Assembly (NCBI GenBank): GCA_937876205.1
Contig: CALEII010000010.1
Coordinates: 1 to 56,463 of the forward strand
Length of the DNA stretch: 56,463 nucleotides
Reading direction: 5' to 3'
Source: an uncultured Clostridia bacterium
Lineage (GTDB): Bacteria; Bacillota; Clostridia; Oscillospirales; Acutalibacteraceae
Under the pieces are notes generated by a model, which was not told the DNA's origin, searched no databases, and worked only from the letters and a program-made list of their open reading frames with translations. This document shows, piece by piece, positions 23,994-33,000 of this stretch. Each line of letters starts with the position of its first letter. The first letter of the stretch is position 1. The position numbers and the translations under genes were made by a program.

Positions 23994-25970
23994 ATGGATT
24001 TCAGAACTGCCGCAGAGCGTGCAAAGGAATTGCGTGATACACTCAATTATCACATTTATAAATACTATGTCGAGAACACAAACGAGATTTCAGACTATGA
24101 CTACGATATGCTTATGCGTGAGCTTCAGGGCATTGAGACTGAATATCCCGAGCTTGTCACGGCAGACAGTCCCACTCACAGAGTCGGAGGCAGTGCAGAG
24201 GGGCAGTTTGAAGAAGTGCGCCACGAGGTGCGTATGGAAAGTCTTCAGGATGCTTTTTCTGAGGATGAGCTGCGTGATTTTGACAGGCGTGTGAAGGAAG
24301 TGTGCCCAGATGCGACATATGTCGTTGAACCCAAAATTGACGGCTTGTCTGTTTCACTTGAATACCGTGACGGTGTGCTTACGGTCGGCTCCACAAGAGG
24401 TGACGGTGATGTGGGTGAAAATGTGACTGCCAATCTGCGTACTGTCCGTTCAATTCCTCTCAGAATAATGAAAGAACTTCCTCTCATTGAAGTCAGAGGA
24501 GAGGTGTATATGCCCCGTGAAACATTCGCACGCCTTGCGGAAAAGCAGGATATGAACGGTGAAAAGCCCTTTAAGAATCCCCGTAATGCAGCGGCGGGAA
24601 GTCTCAGACAGAAGAATCCTAAAATAACGGCAGAGCGTCAGCTTGATATTTTCTGTTTCAATATCCAGCGGCTTGAGGGTGAAGAGATGACCTCTCACAG
24701 GCAGTCTCTTGATTATATAAAGGAGCTCGGTTTCAGGACAGTTCCGTTCTATACCGAGGTTTCGTCCATTGATGACGCCATAGCTGAAATCCGTAGGATA
24801 GGCAGTGTCAGAAATACCCTGCCCTTTGATATTGACGGTGCCGTTATAAAAGTTAACGATTTTTCTCATCGCAGAATGCTCGGCAGCACAGCCAAGTTCC
24901 CGAAATGGGCAGCTGCGTTCAAATATCCTCCCGAAGAGAAGGAAACAACACTCATTGATGTTGAGGTCAATGTGGGCAGAACAGGTGTGCTGACTCCGAC
25001 AGGTGTTTTTGAGCCTGTTACTCTGGCAGGCACCACAGTCAGCCGTGCAACTCTTCACAATGAAGATTTTATCAACGAAAAGCAGCTTGGCATAGGTGAC
25101 AGATGCGTAATCAGCAAGGCAGGCGATATCATTCCCGAGGTCGTGCGTGTTGTGAGTCATTCAGGCAACGGAATCTACAGACTGCCGGATGTTTGTCCCT
25201 CCTGCGGCAGCAGAACGGTCCGTGAAGAGGGAGAGTCGGCTGTCAGATGTATCAATCCCGAATGTCCTGCACAGCTTCTGAGAAATCTTATTCATTTCTG
25301 CACCCGTGATGCAATGGATATTGAGGGTATGGGTGAAGCCGTGCTTGAAACCTTTGTTGAAAAAGGTCTTGTTTCATCAACTCCCGATATATTCAATCTC
25401 AATCCTGATGAAATTGCAGACATTGAGAGAATGGGCAAAAAGTCTGCAGAGAATCTTATTTCTGCCGCTGAGAAGGCAAAGCAGAATGACCTTTACAGAC
25501 TTGTTTATGCACTGGGAATCCGTCATATCGGTCAGAAGGCTGCAAAGCTTCTGTGTGACAAATTCGGTGATATGGAATCAATAATGAATGCATCTGTTGA
25601 AGAAATTGCTTCAATTGACGGCTTCGGTCTTATTATGGCACAGAGCGTTTATGACTTTATGCAGCGTGAGGGGACTCACGATATAATCGGCAGACTGCGT
25701 GATGCAGGAGTTAATATGAAGTCTCTCAGGGAAGTGACAGATAAACGCTTTGAGGGAATGACCTTCGTTCTCACAGGTGCACTTTCACGCTTCACAAGAA
25801 ATGAAGCGAGTGCTATTATTGAAGAATTCGGCGGCAAGACCTCATCATCAGTTTCAAAAAAGACTTCAGTTGTGCTTGCAGGTGAAGATGCAGGCAGTAA
25901 GCTTCGCAAGGCTACGGAGCTTGGTGTGAGGATTATCAGTGAGGATGAATTTGCTGCTATGATAGAATAG
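23994..25970 (+). CDS. ligA: NAD-dependent DNA ligase
   Basis: A 658-residue ligase that seals nicks in replication and repair. It has the Ia domain, an adenylation domain with the active-site lysine in EPKIDGLS (near residue 110), an OB fold, a Cys4 zinc finger (CPSCG and CINPEC), helix-hairpin-helix repeats and a C-terminal BRCT domain (about 580-658). The start at 23994 follows CGGAGGAATT; the longer frame from 23937 would begin inside the promoter. Confidence 0.96.
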   Translation: MDFRTAAERAKELRDTLNYHIYKYYVENTNEISDYDYDMLMRELQGIETEYPELVTADSPTHRVGGSAEGQFEEVRHEVRMESLQDAFSEDELRDFDRRVKEVCPDATYVVEPKIDGLSVSLEYRDGVLTVGSTRGDGDVGENVTANLRTVRSIPLRIMKELPLIEVRGEVYMPRETFARLAEKQDMNGEKPFKNPRNAAAGSLRQKNPKITAERQLDIFCFNIQRLEGEEMTSHRQSLDYIKELGFRTVPFYTEVSSIDDAIAEIRRIGSVRNTLPFDIDGAVIKVNDFSHRRMLGSTAKFPKWAAAFKYPPEEKETTLIDVEVNVGRTGVLTPTGVFEPVTLAGTTVSRATLHNEDFINEKQLGIGDRCVISKAGDIIPEVVRVVSHSGNGIYRLPDVCPSCGSRTVREEGESAVRCINPECPAQLLRNLIHFCTRDAMDIEGMGEAVLETFVEKGLVSSTPDIFNLNPDEIADIERMGKKSAENLISAAEKAKQNDLYRLVYALGIRHIGQKAAKLLCDKFGDMESIMNASVEEIASIDGFGLIMAQSVYDFMQREGTHDIIGRLRDAGVNMKSLREVTDKRFEGMTFVLTGALSRFTRNEASAIIEEFGGKTSSSVSKKTSVVLAGEDAGSKLRKATELGVRIISEDEFAAMIE

Positions 25971-25997
25971 TTTTTTCTGAAATGTAATAATTGTTAA

Positions 25998-26025
25998 TTG
26001 ACAGTTAATAATGTTCATATATAAT
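25998..26025 (+). promoter_or_regulatory. Promoter of Thr-rich lipoprotein gene
   Basis: TTGACA (25998-26003) and TATAAT (26020-26025) with a 16 bp spacer. The surrounding AATTGTTAATTGACAGTTAA is partly palindromic. Confidence 0.7.
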
Positions 26026-26042
26026 TTTCCCGAGGTGATAAT

Positions 26043-26900
26043 ATGTCTTCAGAAAGATTAAGGAAGATAATTTGTATAATTACTGCAGGCGTGCTTGTTT
26101 GTCTTATGAGTGGCTGCTCAGCTTCTCAGGGGGAAGAGGAAACCACAACAGCACCGCAGAATGATGATGTTACAATTTCAGCCGATGTTGCACCACAGAC
26201 AACAGCGGCGCCCACAACCGAAGCCCCCACAACTCAGGCACCGACCACTGTCCCCGAAACCACCACTGCCGTGCCGGGTGCTTCAATTCAGCATATTGTT
26301 GACACACTGGAGGGTAAGAAGTTTTATCTTGCAGGCAAAATGGATATGCACAGCGGTGAGTCGATTGATGCAAAAATGACCTGTGACGGTGATGATTACA
26401 GAATGGAAATGGATTCAAATCAGATGAAGATAAGTATGCTTTATCTTGGCGGAAATCCATATGTCGTGAACAGGTCAACAAACAGCTATATTCTTTTTAC
26501 CGAAGATTCTATTGACAGCCTTGATAAGGTCTTTAACAGCTTTTCTTCTTACGGTATATCCTTCAGCAGTGCAGATATAAGTGAAATGAAGGGTATGATG
26601 TCTGACTTTGATCAGAATATGGACTTTTCCGGCTATATAAAAGATGGTGAAGTCAGTGAATTCAAGACAAAAATAGATGATGTAGAGCACACATGCACAA
26701 GCTATAAGACAGAATACGGCTCTGTATATATCTACACATTAGGTGAAACGCTGAAGTATATTGATGTTTATGATGCTCAGGGACTCAGACAGATGCGTAT
26801 GTCAGTTTCGGCATTCATTCCTCAGGTACTCACTCCCATATCACTTAACGGTCTTACACAGTCACCCTCAATACTTCATCTGTTCGGTTTGGCACAGTAA
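26043..26900 (+). CDS. Lipoprotein with Thr/Pro linker
   Basis: A 285-residue protein with signal peptide and lipobox MSGC (Cys about 25). A Thr-Pro-Ala-rich linker (about 32-78, repeats of PTTxAP) then separates the anchor from a globular domain (about 85-285). The globular part is rich in beta-strand patterns such as FYLAGKMDM and has a DUF4412-like or LolA-like feel, but I cannot assign it. It is likely displayed on the cell surface. It has its own promoter and is followed by a strong bidirectional terminator. Confidence 0.75.
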   Translation: MSSERLRKIICIITAGVLVCLMSGCSASQGEEETTTAPQNDDVTISADVAPQTTAAPTTEAPTTQAPTTVPETTTAVPGASIQHIVDTLEGKKFYLAGKMDMHSGESIDAKMTCDGDDYRMEMDSNQMKISMLYLGGNPYVVNRSTNSYILFTEDSIDSLDKVFNSFSSYGISFSSADISEMKGMMSDFDQNMDFSGYIKDGEVSEFKTKIDDVEHTCTSYKTEYGSVYIYTLGETLKYIDVYDAQGLRQMRMSVSAFIPQVLTPISLNGLTQSPSILHLFGLAQ

Positions 26901-26910
26901 ACAGCATATA

Positions 26911-26945
26911 AAAAGAAGCAGTCAGCCAACTGCTTCTTTTTTCAT
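26911..26945. terminator. Bidirectional terminator
   Basis: Perfect 12 bp arms AAAAGAAGCAGT (26911-26922) / ACTGCTTCTTTT (26929-26940), T-rich on both strands, between convergent genes. Confidence 0.88.
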
Positions 26946-26951
26946 TCCCTT

Positions 26952-28343
26952 TTATATTGTTTCATTCAGCTTTTCAACAAGTGACGGATTTCTTGTCATA
27001 GAAATATTGTTCTGAACAAGAATATCTGTTGCTTCTTTTTCTTTTGCGAAGTCTGTTATATCACCGTCAAAATGTCTGTAGTCTATAACATAAACCGTTT
27101 TGTAGCTTGCAGCAAGGAACGGTGCAAAAGCGTTGCCGAAGGATTCTTTTACAAATACACAAACATCACCGTCAGGCAGACTGTTGTTTTCGATTACCGA
27201 AACGGGATTGTCACCGCCGATAAAGCACAGATATTTATATGATGGTGAGTACTCAGTAACATCGCACACAAGAGGCCAGTCAATGAAGTCCGAGGCACCT
27301 GACTGAAGCATTGTGAAGCTGATATCATCATCCGGTACGTATGCGTAGACTGTATCCGGGGCTGCTTCAAGTGCTGAATTTTTGTCTGTGTCAGAATAGA
27401 AAGAGCCCAGAAAACCGTTGAATTCATATTCTGTGAAGTCAGACAGTGCTTTGTAGCTGTCACCCTTTACCGTCATATACTGTGCGTATGCGTAGTATGC
27501 GCCGAGAGTCGTCCAGTGATGGTCGGTACGGAAGTAGATATACTCTTTGCTGTGCTCTTTGAGAAGGTCAAAAATATGCACCTTTTTAACATTTTCATTC
27601 ATCAGACTGTTCATATAGTTTATTGCACTTTTCTGGTCTGAAGAATTGAGCTTTTGTCTTGCCGTGTCATCAAGGGTTATGTCGATTCCCGTGGGGATGA
27701 GCATATTATAGTAATTTATTCCGTAAGACTTTGCCTCATTTGCACCCTTGTTGACTGCTGCCACATAGCTGTCTGCGGTTGAACGCACAAAATTGTAGTA
27801 TTCATAGGCTGTGTTGCCGTAAATGTAAATTGAGCTGAAATTCTGTTCAATTATATTTCCGTTTGCGTCACCGTTTGCAGGGTTAGTGAATTTGTCTGCA
27901 ACGGGGAGAGTCGGCTTTTCCTTGGCAGTTGTTTTTTCGGGAATTGCAGGCACAATATCAACTGAAGACTGAGATTCAGCCTCAACCTCGGGAATTATAT
28001 CGGCAGTGTTCTCTGAGAAATTGTGAATTGTCTGTCCGATACCAAGGCATTTCTTTACCGTTGACGACGCTTTTATAAGCGTATCCCTGAACGGGAATGT
28101 GTCAGAAAACCAAAGGTTTATATCATCAAAATAGTCACCGCTTGCGAGAGCTTCCACTGAAAAATCAGGGAATTTTGCAAGCTCTCTTTTTTCGCTCTCT
28201 GAGAATGTTTCTCTGTGGACAAAATCAAATGAAAAAGTGAAAAGTCCTGCAAGGGTGAGCATAAAAATGACTGATGCCGCAGTGTATGCAATACGCCGTG
28301 TTCTTATTACCTTTTTTTTGTCGGGATGTGATTTATTTTTCAT
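26952..28343 (-). CDS. DHHW family O-acetylation protein (AlgJ/AlgX-like)
   Basis: A 463-residue protein with an N-terminal transmembrane anchor (about 18-38) and an extracytoplasmic SGNH-like domain. The family motif DHHW is at 274-277 inside YFRTDHHWTT, followed by a late Ser-containing segment (FVKESFGNA). DHHW/AlgX proteins take acyl groups delivered across the membrane by an MBOAT partner and place them on a cell-surface polysaccharide. The MBOAT gene is immediately upstream (12 bp). An Ala/Pro/Lys-rich linker lies around 110-155. Confidence 0.85.
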   Translation of the reverse strand: MKNKSHPDKKKVIRTRRIAYTAASVIFMLTLAGLFTFSFDFVHRETFSESEKRELAKFPDFSVEALASGDYFDDINLWFSDTFPFRDTLIKASSTVKKCLGIGQTIHNFSENTADIIPEVEAESQSSVDIVPAIPEKTTAKEKPTLPVADKFTNPANGDANGNIIEQNFSSIYIYGNTAYEYYNFVRSTADSYVAAVNKGANEAKSYGINYYNMLIPTGIDITLDDTARQKLNSSDQKSAINYMNSLMNENVKKVHIFDLLKEHSKEYIYFRTDHHWTTLGAYYAYAQYMTVKGDSYKALSDFTEYEFNGFLGSFYSDTDKNSALEAAPDTVYAYVPDDDISFTMLQSGASDFIDWPLVCDVTEYSPSYKYLCFIGGDNPVSVIENNSLPDGDVCVFVKESFGNAFAPFLAASYKTVYVIDYRHFDGDITDFAKEKEATDILVQNNISMTRNPSLVEKLNETI

Positions 28344-28355
28344 ACGGCACCTCCC

Positions 28356-29831
28356 TTAAAAACGGAAATACAGAAACGGGTTGTATGAGTCACCCACAAG
28401 GCAGAGTGCAGAAGTGAGCACAAGCACTGCAGGGATAACAGCTCTGAAAACAGAGTATACAACATTGATTTTCTGATTCTGCTTTGATTTTATGTCTATA
28501 TATTTTCTTGTTGTTTTAACTATCGGCGTGCAGGCAAAGGCTGCAATCACAATAAAGAAGAAATTGTCTTTAAGATACATAAGTATCTCCTGAGTGAGCA
28601 CACTGTTTCCGTTTGCGCAGAACATACCTCTGAGAACGGTGAACATAATTTCTGTGTTCTCAAAACGGAAAAGCACCCATCCGAAATAGACTATCACAAT
28701 AAGATAAATATGGCCTATAAACGAGGGGAGTTTTTTAAGGAGCTTGCCCAGAAACAGCTTTTCTGCCACAAGAAAAACAAAGAAATAGAGTCCCCAGAGA
28801 ACAAAGTTCCACGACGCACCGTGCCACAGACCTGTAAGCCCCCATACGACAAAAAGATTGAATATTGTGCGCACGTTTCCTTTTCTGTTGCCGCCCAGAG
28901 GGATGTAAACATAATCTCTGAAAAATGTCCCCAGTGAAATGTGCCATCTTCTCCAGAATTCGGTAACGGAAGCTGAAATATACGGGTAATCAAAATTCTC
29001 TTTGTAGTGGAAGCCTGTCATAAGTCCCATTCCGATTGCCATATCCGAATAGGCTGAAAAATCAAGATAAATCTGAAGCATATAGAACAGCATACCTGCC
29101 CAGAGTGTGAGTGCTGAGGCAGAGGAAAGGGCAGTAATGTTCTCTGCAAGAAGTGAAGCGTCTGAAAGAGCACGGTCACTGAGCACAAGAGTGTCTGCAA
29201 AGGCTCCGCAACGGTTAGAAAGCAGTACCTTTTTTGCAAGACCTGAAGAAAAACGCATAACACCCTTGTTGAAGTCTGCCATAGTGTGTCTTCTGTGAAG
29301 GATTTCTTTTTCAATATCTGAGTATCTTACAATGGGACCTGCCACACACTGATGGAAAAGGCTTGCATAGAGAAGAAGATTTGCGTAATTCTTCTGTGCA
29401 CAGGCGTCGCCTCTGTAAACATCAACTACATATGTCAGAAGCTGGAATGTGTAAAATGATATTCCTATGGGCAGTGCGATGTTAAGCTGAGGTGTTTCAA
29501 TGCCTGTAATAAGAGAAAAATTATTCAGCACAAAAGAGCTGTATTTGAAAATACCTATAAGAAGAAGAGAAATTACTGTTGCACAAATAAGGTGGGCTTT
29601 TGCTTTTTCAGGTGAAGCTGTTTTTTGTTTTTCTATATTCAGTGCTGCTATCCAGCACACAAGAGTCATAAACAGAAGAAGGCTTACATATACGGGCTCT
29701 CCCCAGGCATAGAAAATAATTGAGAAAACAAGCATAACTGCGTTTCTTACAGTGTTTTTAGGTGCCATATAATACGCCGTCAGATTTAGAGGAAGAAATA
29801 TGCAAAGAAAAAGAAGAGAAGAAAAAACCAA
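28356..29831 (-). CDS. MBOAT family O-acyltransferase (AlgI/DltB-like)
   Basis: A 491-residue integral membrane protein of the MBOAT family with about ten hydrophobic segments. The motifs EFWRRWHISLG and the catalytic His in LTGLWHGASW are present. It moves acetyl groups across the membrane for polysaccharide modification and pairs with the DHHW protein downstream. The longest frame starts at 29879, but a TTG at 29831 has AGGTGGT 6 bases upstream and gives the usual MVFSSLLFL start, so I use it. Confidence 0.88.
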   Translation of the reverse strand: MVFSSLLFLCIFLPLNLTAYYMAPKNTVRNAVMLVFSIIFYAWGEPVYVSLLLFMTLVCWIAALNIEKQKTASPEKAKAHLICATVISLLLIGIFKYSSFVLNNFSLITGIETPQLNIALPIGISFYTFQLLTYVVDVYRGDACAQKNYANLLLYASLFHQCVAGPIVRYSDIEKEILHRRHTMADFNKGVMRFSSGLAKKVLLSNRCGAFADTLVLSDRALSDASLLAENITALSSASALTLWAGMLFYMLQIYLDFSAYSDMAIGMGLMTGFHYKENFDYPYISASVTEFWRRWHISLGTFFRDYVYIPLGGNRKGNVRTIFNLFVVWGLTGLWHGASWNFVLWGLYFFVFLVAEKLFLGKLLKKLPSFIGHIYLIVIVYFGWVLFRFENTEIMFTVLRGMFCANGNSVLTQEILMYLKDNFFFIVIAAFACTPIVKTTRKYIDIKSKQNQKINVVYSVFRAVIPAVLVLTSALCLVGDSYNPFLYFRF

Positions 29832-29940
29832 AATCGCACCACCTTTCATAATTTTTACAATGATGTTATAATTATGCACAAATTCAGTATGAAAATCAAT
29901 AAATAAAAAAATGTTGTTATAATTTGTAATAATTAGATGA

Positions 29941-29977
29941 AAAAAAGGGGGACAACGTGGTCCTCCCCTTTTTTTGC
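29941..29977. terminator. Terminator between MBOAT and histidine kinase genes
   Basis: Arms AAAAAAGGGGGAC / GTCCTCCCCTTTTTT with a one-base bulge and a short loop. It ends the minus-strand kinase transcript. Confidence 0.8.
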
Positions 29978-29987
29978 TTTAAAATGT

Positions 29988-31232
29988 TTACAGAACAACC
30001 GTAAAGCTTATCCATTTGTTTTCTTCGCCGTCAACGGTAATAGTACCGCCGTGTGCTTCTGTTATTGATTTTGCAATTGAAAGCCCCAGACCGTAGCCGC
30101 CTGTTTCCTTTGAACGGGATTCGTCGCTTCTGTAAAAACGGTTGAATATTTTATCTTTTTCACTGTTTTTTATACCGTTGCCGGTATTGTAAACCTGAAA
30201 AATCTTTTTGTTGTTTGATGTGGTGAGTGTTACTCTTATTATGCCTTTTTCATCAGAATGCTTTATGGCATTGTCAATAAGAATTGTAACAAGATGCTTT
30301 ATTGAGTCCTCGTTGCCACGGTAGATGATGCCGTCTGTTATGTTCTGCTCAAAGGTCTTTCCGCATTCAAACGCCGTGCATTCAAATTCAAGTGTTTTGC
30401 TCAGCACGACACTGCTCAGGTCAAAGGTGCTGAAAACCATTTCTTCACGGGTTTCGTCCATTTTTGCAAGGTCGAGCAGGTCAAAAACAAGGTCTGACAT
30501 AATTTCTGACTGACTTTTTATGTTGCCCAGCCACTTGTTGTCACCTATTTCAGCCTCAAGAACATCAGCATTTGCAGAAATGACCGTCAGGGGAGTTTTC
30601 AGCTCGTGACTGGCATCTGAAATAAATCTTCTCTGTTTTTCAAGAGCATCCTTGACGGGCTTTATTGCCCATCTTGACAGGTAATAAGAGAAAATGAACA
30701 CAAAAACAAGACTCGATATGACGATTACGACTGAAATCCTGAACAGGCTGTTCATAAGACTCATATCATTCTGCAGGTCTATGACTGTGACAACAGTGTT
30801 GAGATCTCCTCTTGTGACCTCATACATCATATCCATATAAAAGCCCTTGTCGATATCGCTTTCAATAAGCCTCATCGCAAGTGAGTAGATTTCGTCAGCA
30901 GTATATATGTTGTTCATATTGGTTGTGATAAACGGCTGTGTCAGATTGTTTGTGTTGCTTATTCTTACATACATATATGACGCCATACCCGGGTCGCTTA
31001 TACCCTCAAGCATAAACGCATCAGGCTCTTTTGCGTAAACATCCCCGATTGACTGGTCATTGAAAATGAAGCCACGGCGCTGCTGAATGTGTTCGATATT
31101 GTTGTTTGCGTTGACAATTATTGCAACATAGACACAGAAGTTGAGCACTCCGAGTATGAGCACAAGAACAAGAGATATCGCCCCCAGAGTGATGGCAATG
31201 AACTTTTGCTGTGTCTTTTTTATCATATTCAT
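29988..31232 (-). CDS. Two-component sensor histidine kinase
   Basis: A 414-residue kinase. TM1 (about 12-38), an extracytoplasmic sensor region (about 40-165) and TM2 (about 168-190) are followed by the H-box (ISDASHELKTPL), an N-box, and the G-boxes (IFNRFYRSDESRSK, GYGLGLSIAKSI). The ligand is unknown. The sensor has Met-rich and Asn-rich patches. Its start overlaps the response regulator end by 4 bp. Confidence 0.93.
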   Translation of the reverse strand: MNMIKKTQQKFIAITLGAISLVLVLILGVLNFCVYVAIIVNANNNIEHIQQRRGFIFNDQSIGDVYAKEPDAFMLEGISDPGMASYMYVRISNTNNLTQPFITTNMNNIYTADEIYSLAMRLIESDIDKGFYMDMMYEVTRGDLNTVVTVIDLQNDMSLMNSLFRISVVIVISSLVFVFIFSYYLSRWAIKPVKDALEKQRRFISDASHELKTPLTVISANADVLEAEIGDNKWLGNIKSQSEIMSDLVFDLLDLAKMDETREEMVFSTFDLSSVVLSKTLEFECTAFECGKTFEQNITDGIIYRGNEDSIKHLVTILIDNAIKHSDEKGIIRVTLTTSNNKKIFQVYNTGNGIKNSEKDKIFNRFYRSDESRSKETGGYGLGLSIAKSITEAHGGTITVDGEENKWISFTVVL

Positions 31233-31906
31233 TCTTTGTTTTCCTCAATATAATAGCCAATGCCTCGTGATGCCTTTATCTGCACTGTTGATTTTATGGC
31301 ACCGAGCTTTTTTCTCAGGAATGAGATATAAACCTCAATGCTGTTATATTCGGCTTCACTGTCATAGCCCCATATTTTTTCAATGAATTCATCCTTAGAT
31401 ATGATGCTTTTCGGCGCAAACATCAGCATCTGCATAATTTTGAACTCCTTTGCGCCGAGCTTTACATTGAGATTGCCGCAGATAAGCTCATATGTGCTCT
31501 GATTGAGAGTAATATCACCGAAAACAAGCTCATTTGAAGGGATTTCACCCTTTCTTCTTGTGAGTGCTCTGACACGGGCAAGCAGCTCACCCTTGTTGAA
31601 GGGCTTTGTGAGGTAGTCATCGGCACCGCAGTCAAGACCTTTTATTTTATCATTGACCTCAGACCTTGCTGTCAGAAGCATTACGGGAGTTGATATGTTG
31701 TTGTTTCTGATTTCACGAAGCACATCAAGACCGTTCATTTTAGGGAGCATAATATCAAGCAGTATCAGGTCATAAATGCCGCTGAGTGCGTAATCAAGAC
31801 CGTCTCTTCCGTCATAGACGGCGTCAACAAAATACTGTTCTTTTTTAAGTATTGCAGTAACTGCATCTGCAAGAGAAATTTCATCTTCGACAATAAGTAT
31901 ACGCAT
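31229..31906 (-). CDS. OmpR-family response regulator
   Basis: A 225-residue regulator with receiver domain (phosphorylated Asp51, with Glu/Asp pair EDE at 7-9 and Lys in TKPF) and a C-terminal winged helix (about 130-222). It forms a cognate pair with the overlapping kinase gene. The regulon cannot be read; neighbouring genes for cell-surface O-acetylation are a possible target. Confidence 0.94.
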   Translation of the reverse strand: MRILIVEDEISLADAVTAILKKEQYFVDAVYDGRDGLDYALSGIYDLILLDIMLPKMNGLDVLREIRNNNISTPVMLLTARSEVNDKIKGLDCGADDYLTKPFNKGELLARVRALTRRKGEIPSNELVFGDITLNQSTYELICGNLNVKLGAKEFKIMQMLMFAPKSIISKDEFIEKIWGYDSEAEYNSIEVYISFLRKKLGAIKSTVQIKASRGIGYYIEENKE

Positions 31907-31960
31907 AAAAAATCCTCCTTTATGTTATTATATTACAAAAAAATGTTTTAATCAATATTG

Positions 31961-31993
31961 AAAAAAGGGCAGAGATTGTAAATTCTCCGCCCC
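31961..31993 (-). terminator. Terminator of HAD phosphatase gene
   Basis: Minus strand stem GGGCGGAGA / TCTCTGCCC (one G-T pair) followed by TTTTTT, just past the gene end at 31998. Confidence 0.82.
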
Positions 31994-31997
31994 GTAT

Positions 31998-32870
31998 TTA
32001 ATAAAATATCGAATACTGCTTCTGCGACACATCAGTCAGCTGACCGTTGTGCTCTGCCAGCAGGCTGTCTTCAATCGCAGCTTTCCTTATAAGGTTTTTT
32101 ACCGTTATGTCAAAGCTTGTGTTTTCTGTGTAATCTGCCTGGAATATAAAGTCAACCCTGCCCTGATTGAGAAGCTCCTCAACGGGGACTCTGTTTGACT
32201 CGTCTTTGTAGACAGCTATTGATGAGCCGCCGTAGGCTTTAACCATTTTCATACACGGAACGTCAGAAAGTCCGTCACCTATGTAAAGCATATTCTGAAA
32301 ACGGACACGTCTGTCATTGTCAGGTGTGGATTTGTTCAGGTCACGGTCATTTGCAACTTCAAGCACGCCTTTGTTTATTCTGTAAATAAACTGCGTTTTT
32401 GATGTGTAGTTTACGGCAGATTTGGGGAACACGGCAATATCGTCATCATTATAGAGAAATTCACTTGCATATATTTTTTTGAAATATCTGCCCACAGCAG
32501 AGCCCTCAATGATTTCTACAAGTCCGGATGACAGCACATAATGCTCAACTATTACGCCGTTTTCAATGCCGAAGCGGTTCATTCTCTCAAACCAGTCTAT
32601 AACACCGGGAAAGAATTCAATGCTTTTGCCGCAGTCTACGACTCTTTTTCTTGTCAGCGGAATATTCAGCTCGTCAGACTTTTTTATCATTGTGTACATA
32701 TATGAAAGGATTTTATCCATATCATTCTTGTCGCCGAAAGTGTTGGCTTCGCTCCAGAATTCAGACGCAGTCATACCAAGGCTGGGAATAAACTGATACT
32801 CCTGCATATCACGGGGACTGAGAGTTCTGTCAAAGTCATACATTATTGCAAAAATAGGCATATCGGACAT
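31998..32870 (-). CDS. HAD-superfamily phosphatase
   Basis: A 290-residue haloacid dehalogenase-fold protein. Motif I is DFDRTLSP with the nucleophile Asp near residue 12, motif II has the Ser/Thr in VLSSGL, and motif IV carries an acidic pair near GDGLSDVP. This layout is like phosphoserine phosphatase. The start at 32870 has an AGGTG site and gives the conserved start, so the 23 extra upstream codons of the longer frame are rejected. The substrate is unknown. Confidence 0.85.
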   Translation of the reverse strand: MSDMPIFAIMYDFDRTLSPRDMQEYQFIPSLGMTASEFWSEANTFGDKNDMDKILSYMYTMIKKSDELNIPLTRKRVVDCGKSIEFFPGVIDWFERMNRFGIENGVIVEHYVLSSGLVEIIEGSAVGRYFKKIYASEFLYNDDDIAVFPKSAVNYTSKTQFIYRINKGVLEVANDRDLNKSTPDNDRRVRFQNMLYIGDGLSDVPCMKMVKAYGGSSIAVYKDESNRVPVEELLNQGRVDFIFQADYTENTSFDITVKNLIRKAAIEDSLLAEHNGQLTDVSQKQYSIFY

Positions 32871-32938
32871 AGAAACACCTCGACAAATTACTGTTTCCTT
32901 TATTTTAACAAAAATTATTTTATATATCAAGTATTTCA

Positions 32939-32967
32939 TTGACTTTAATGTCTCAATGCTGTAAAAT
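32939..32967 (+). promoter_or_regulatory. Promoter of the GPH symporter gene
   Basis: TTGACT (32939-32944) and TAAAAT (32962-32967) with a 17 bp spacer. Confidence 0.7.
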
Positions 32968-33000
32968 GTTTCTATATTATTAAAACGGAGGAAAAGTAAA

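Noticed and set aside
24450..25160. 236-residue frame on the minus strand inside ligA
   Set aside because: It lies fully within ligA, whose domains are unmistakable. It has no ribosome site or family resemblance.
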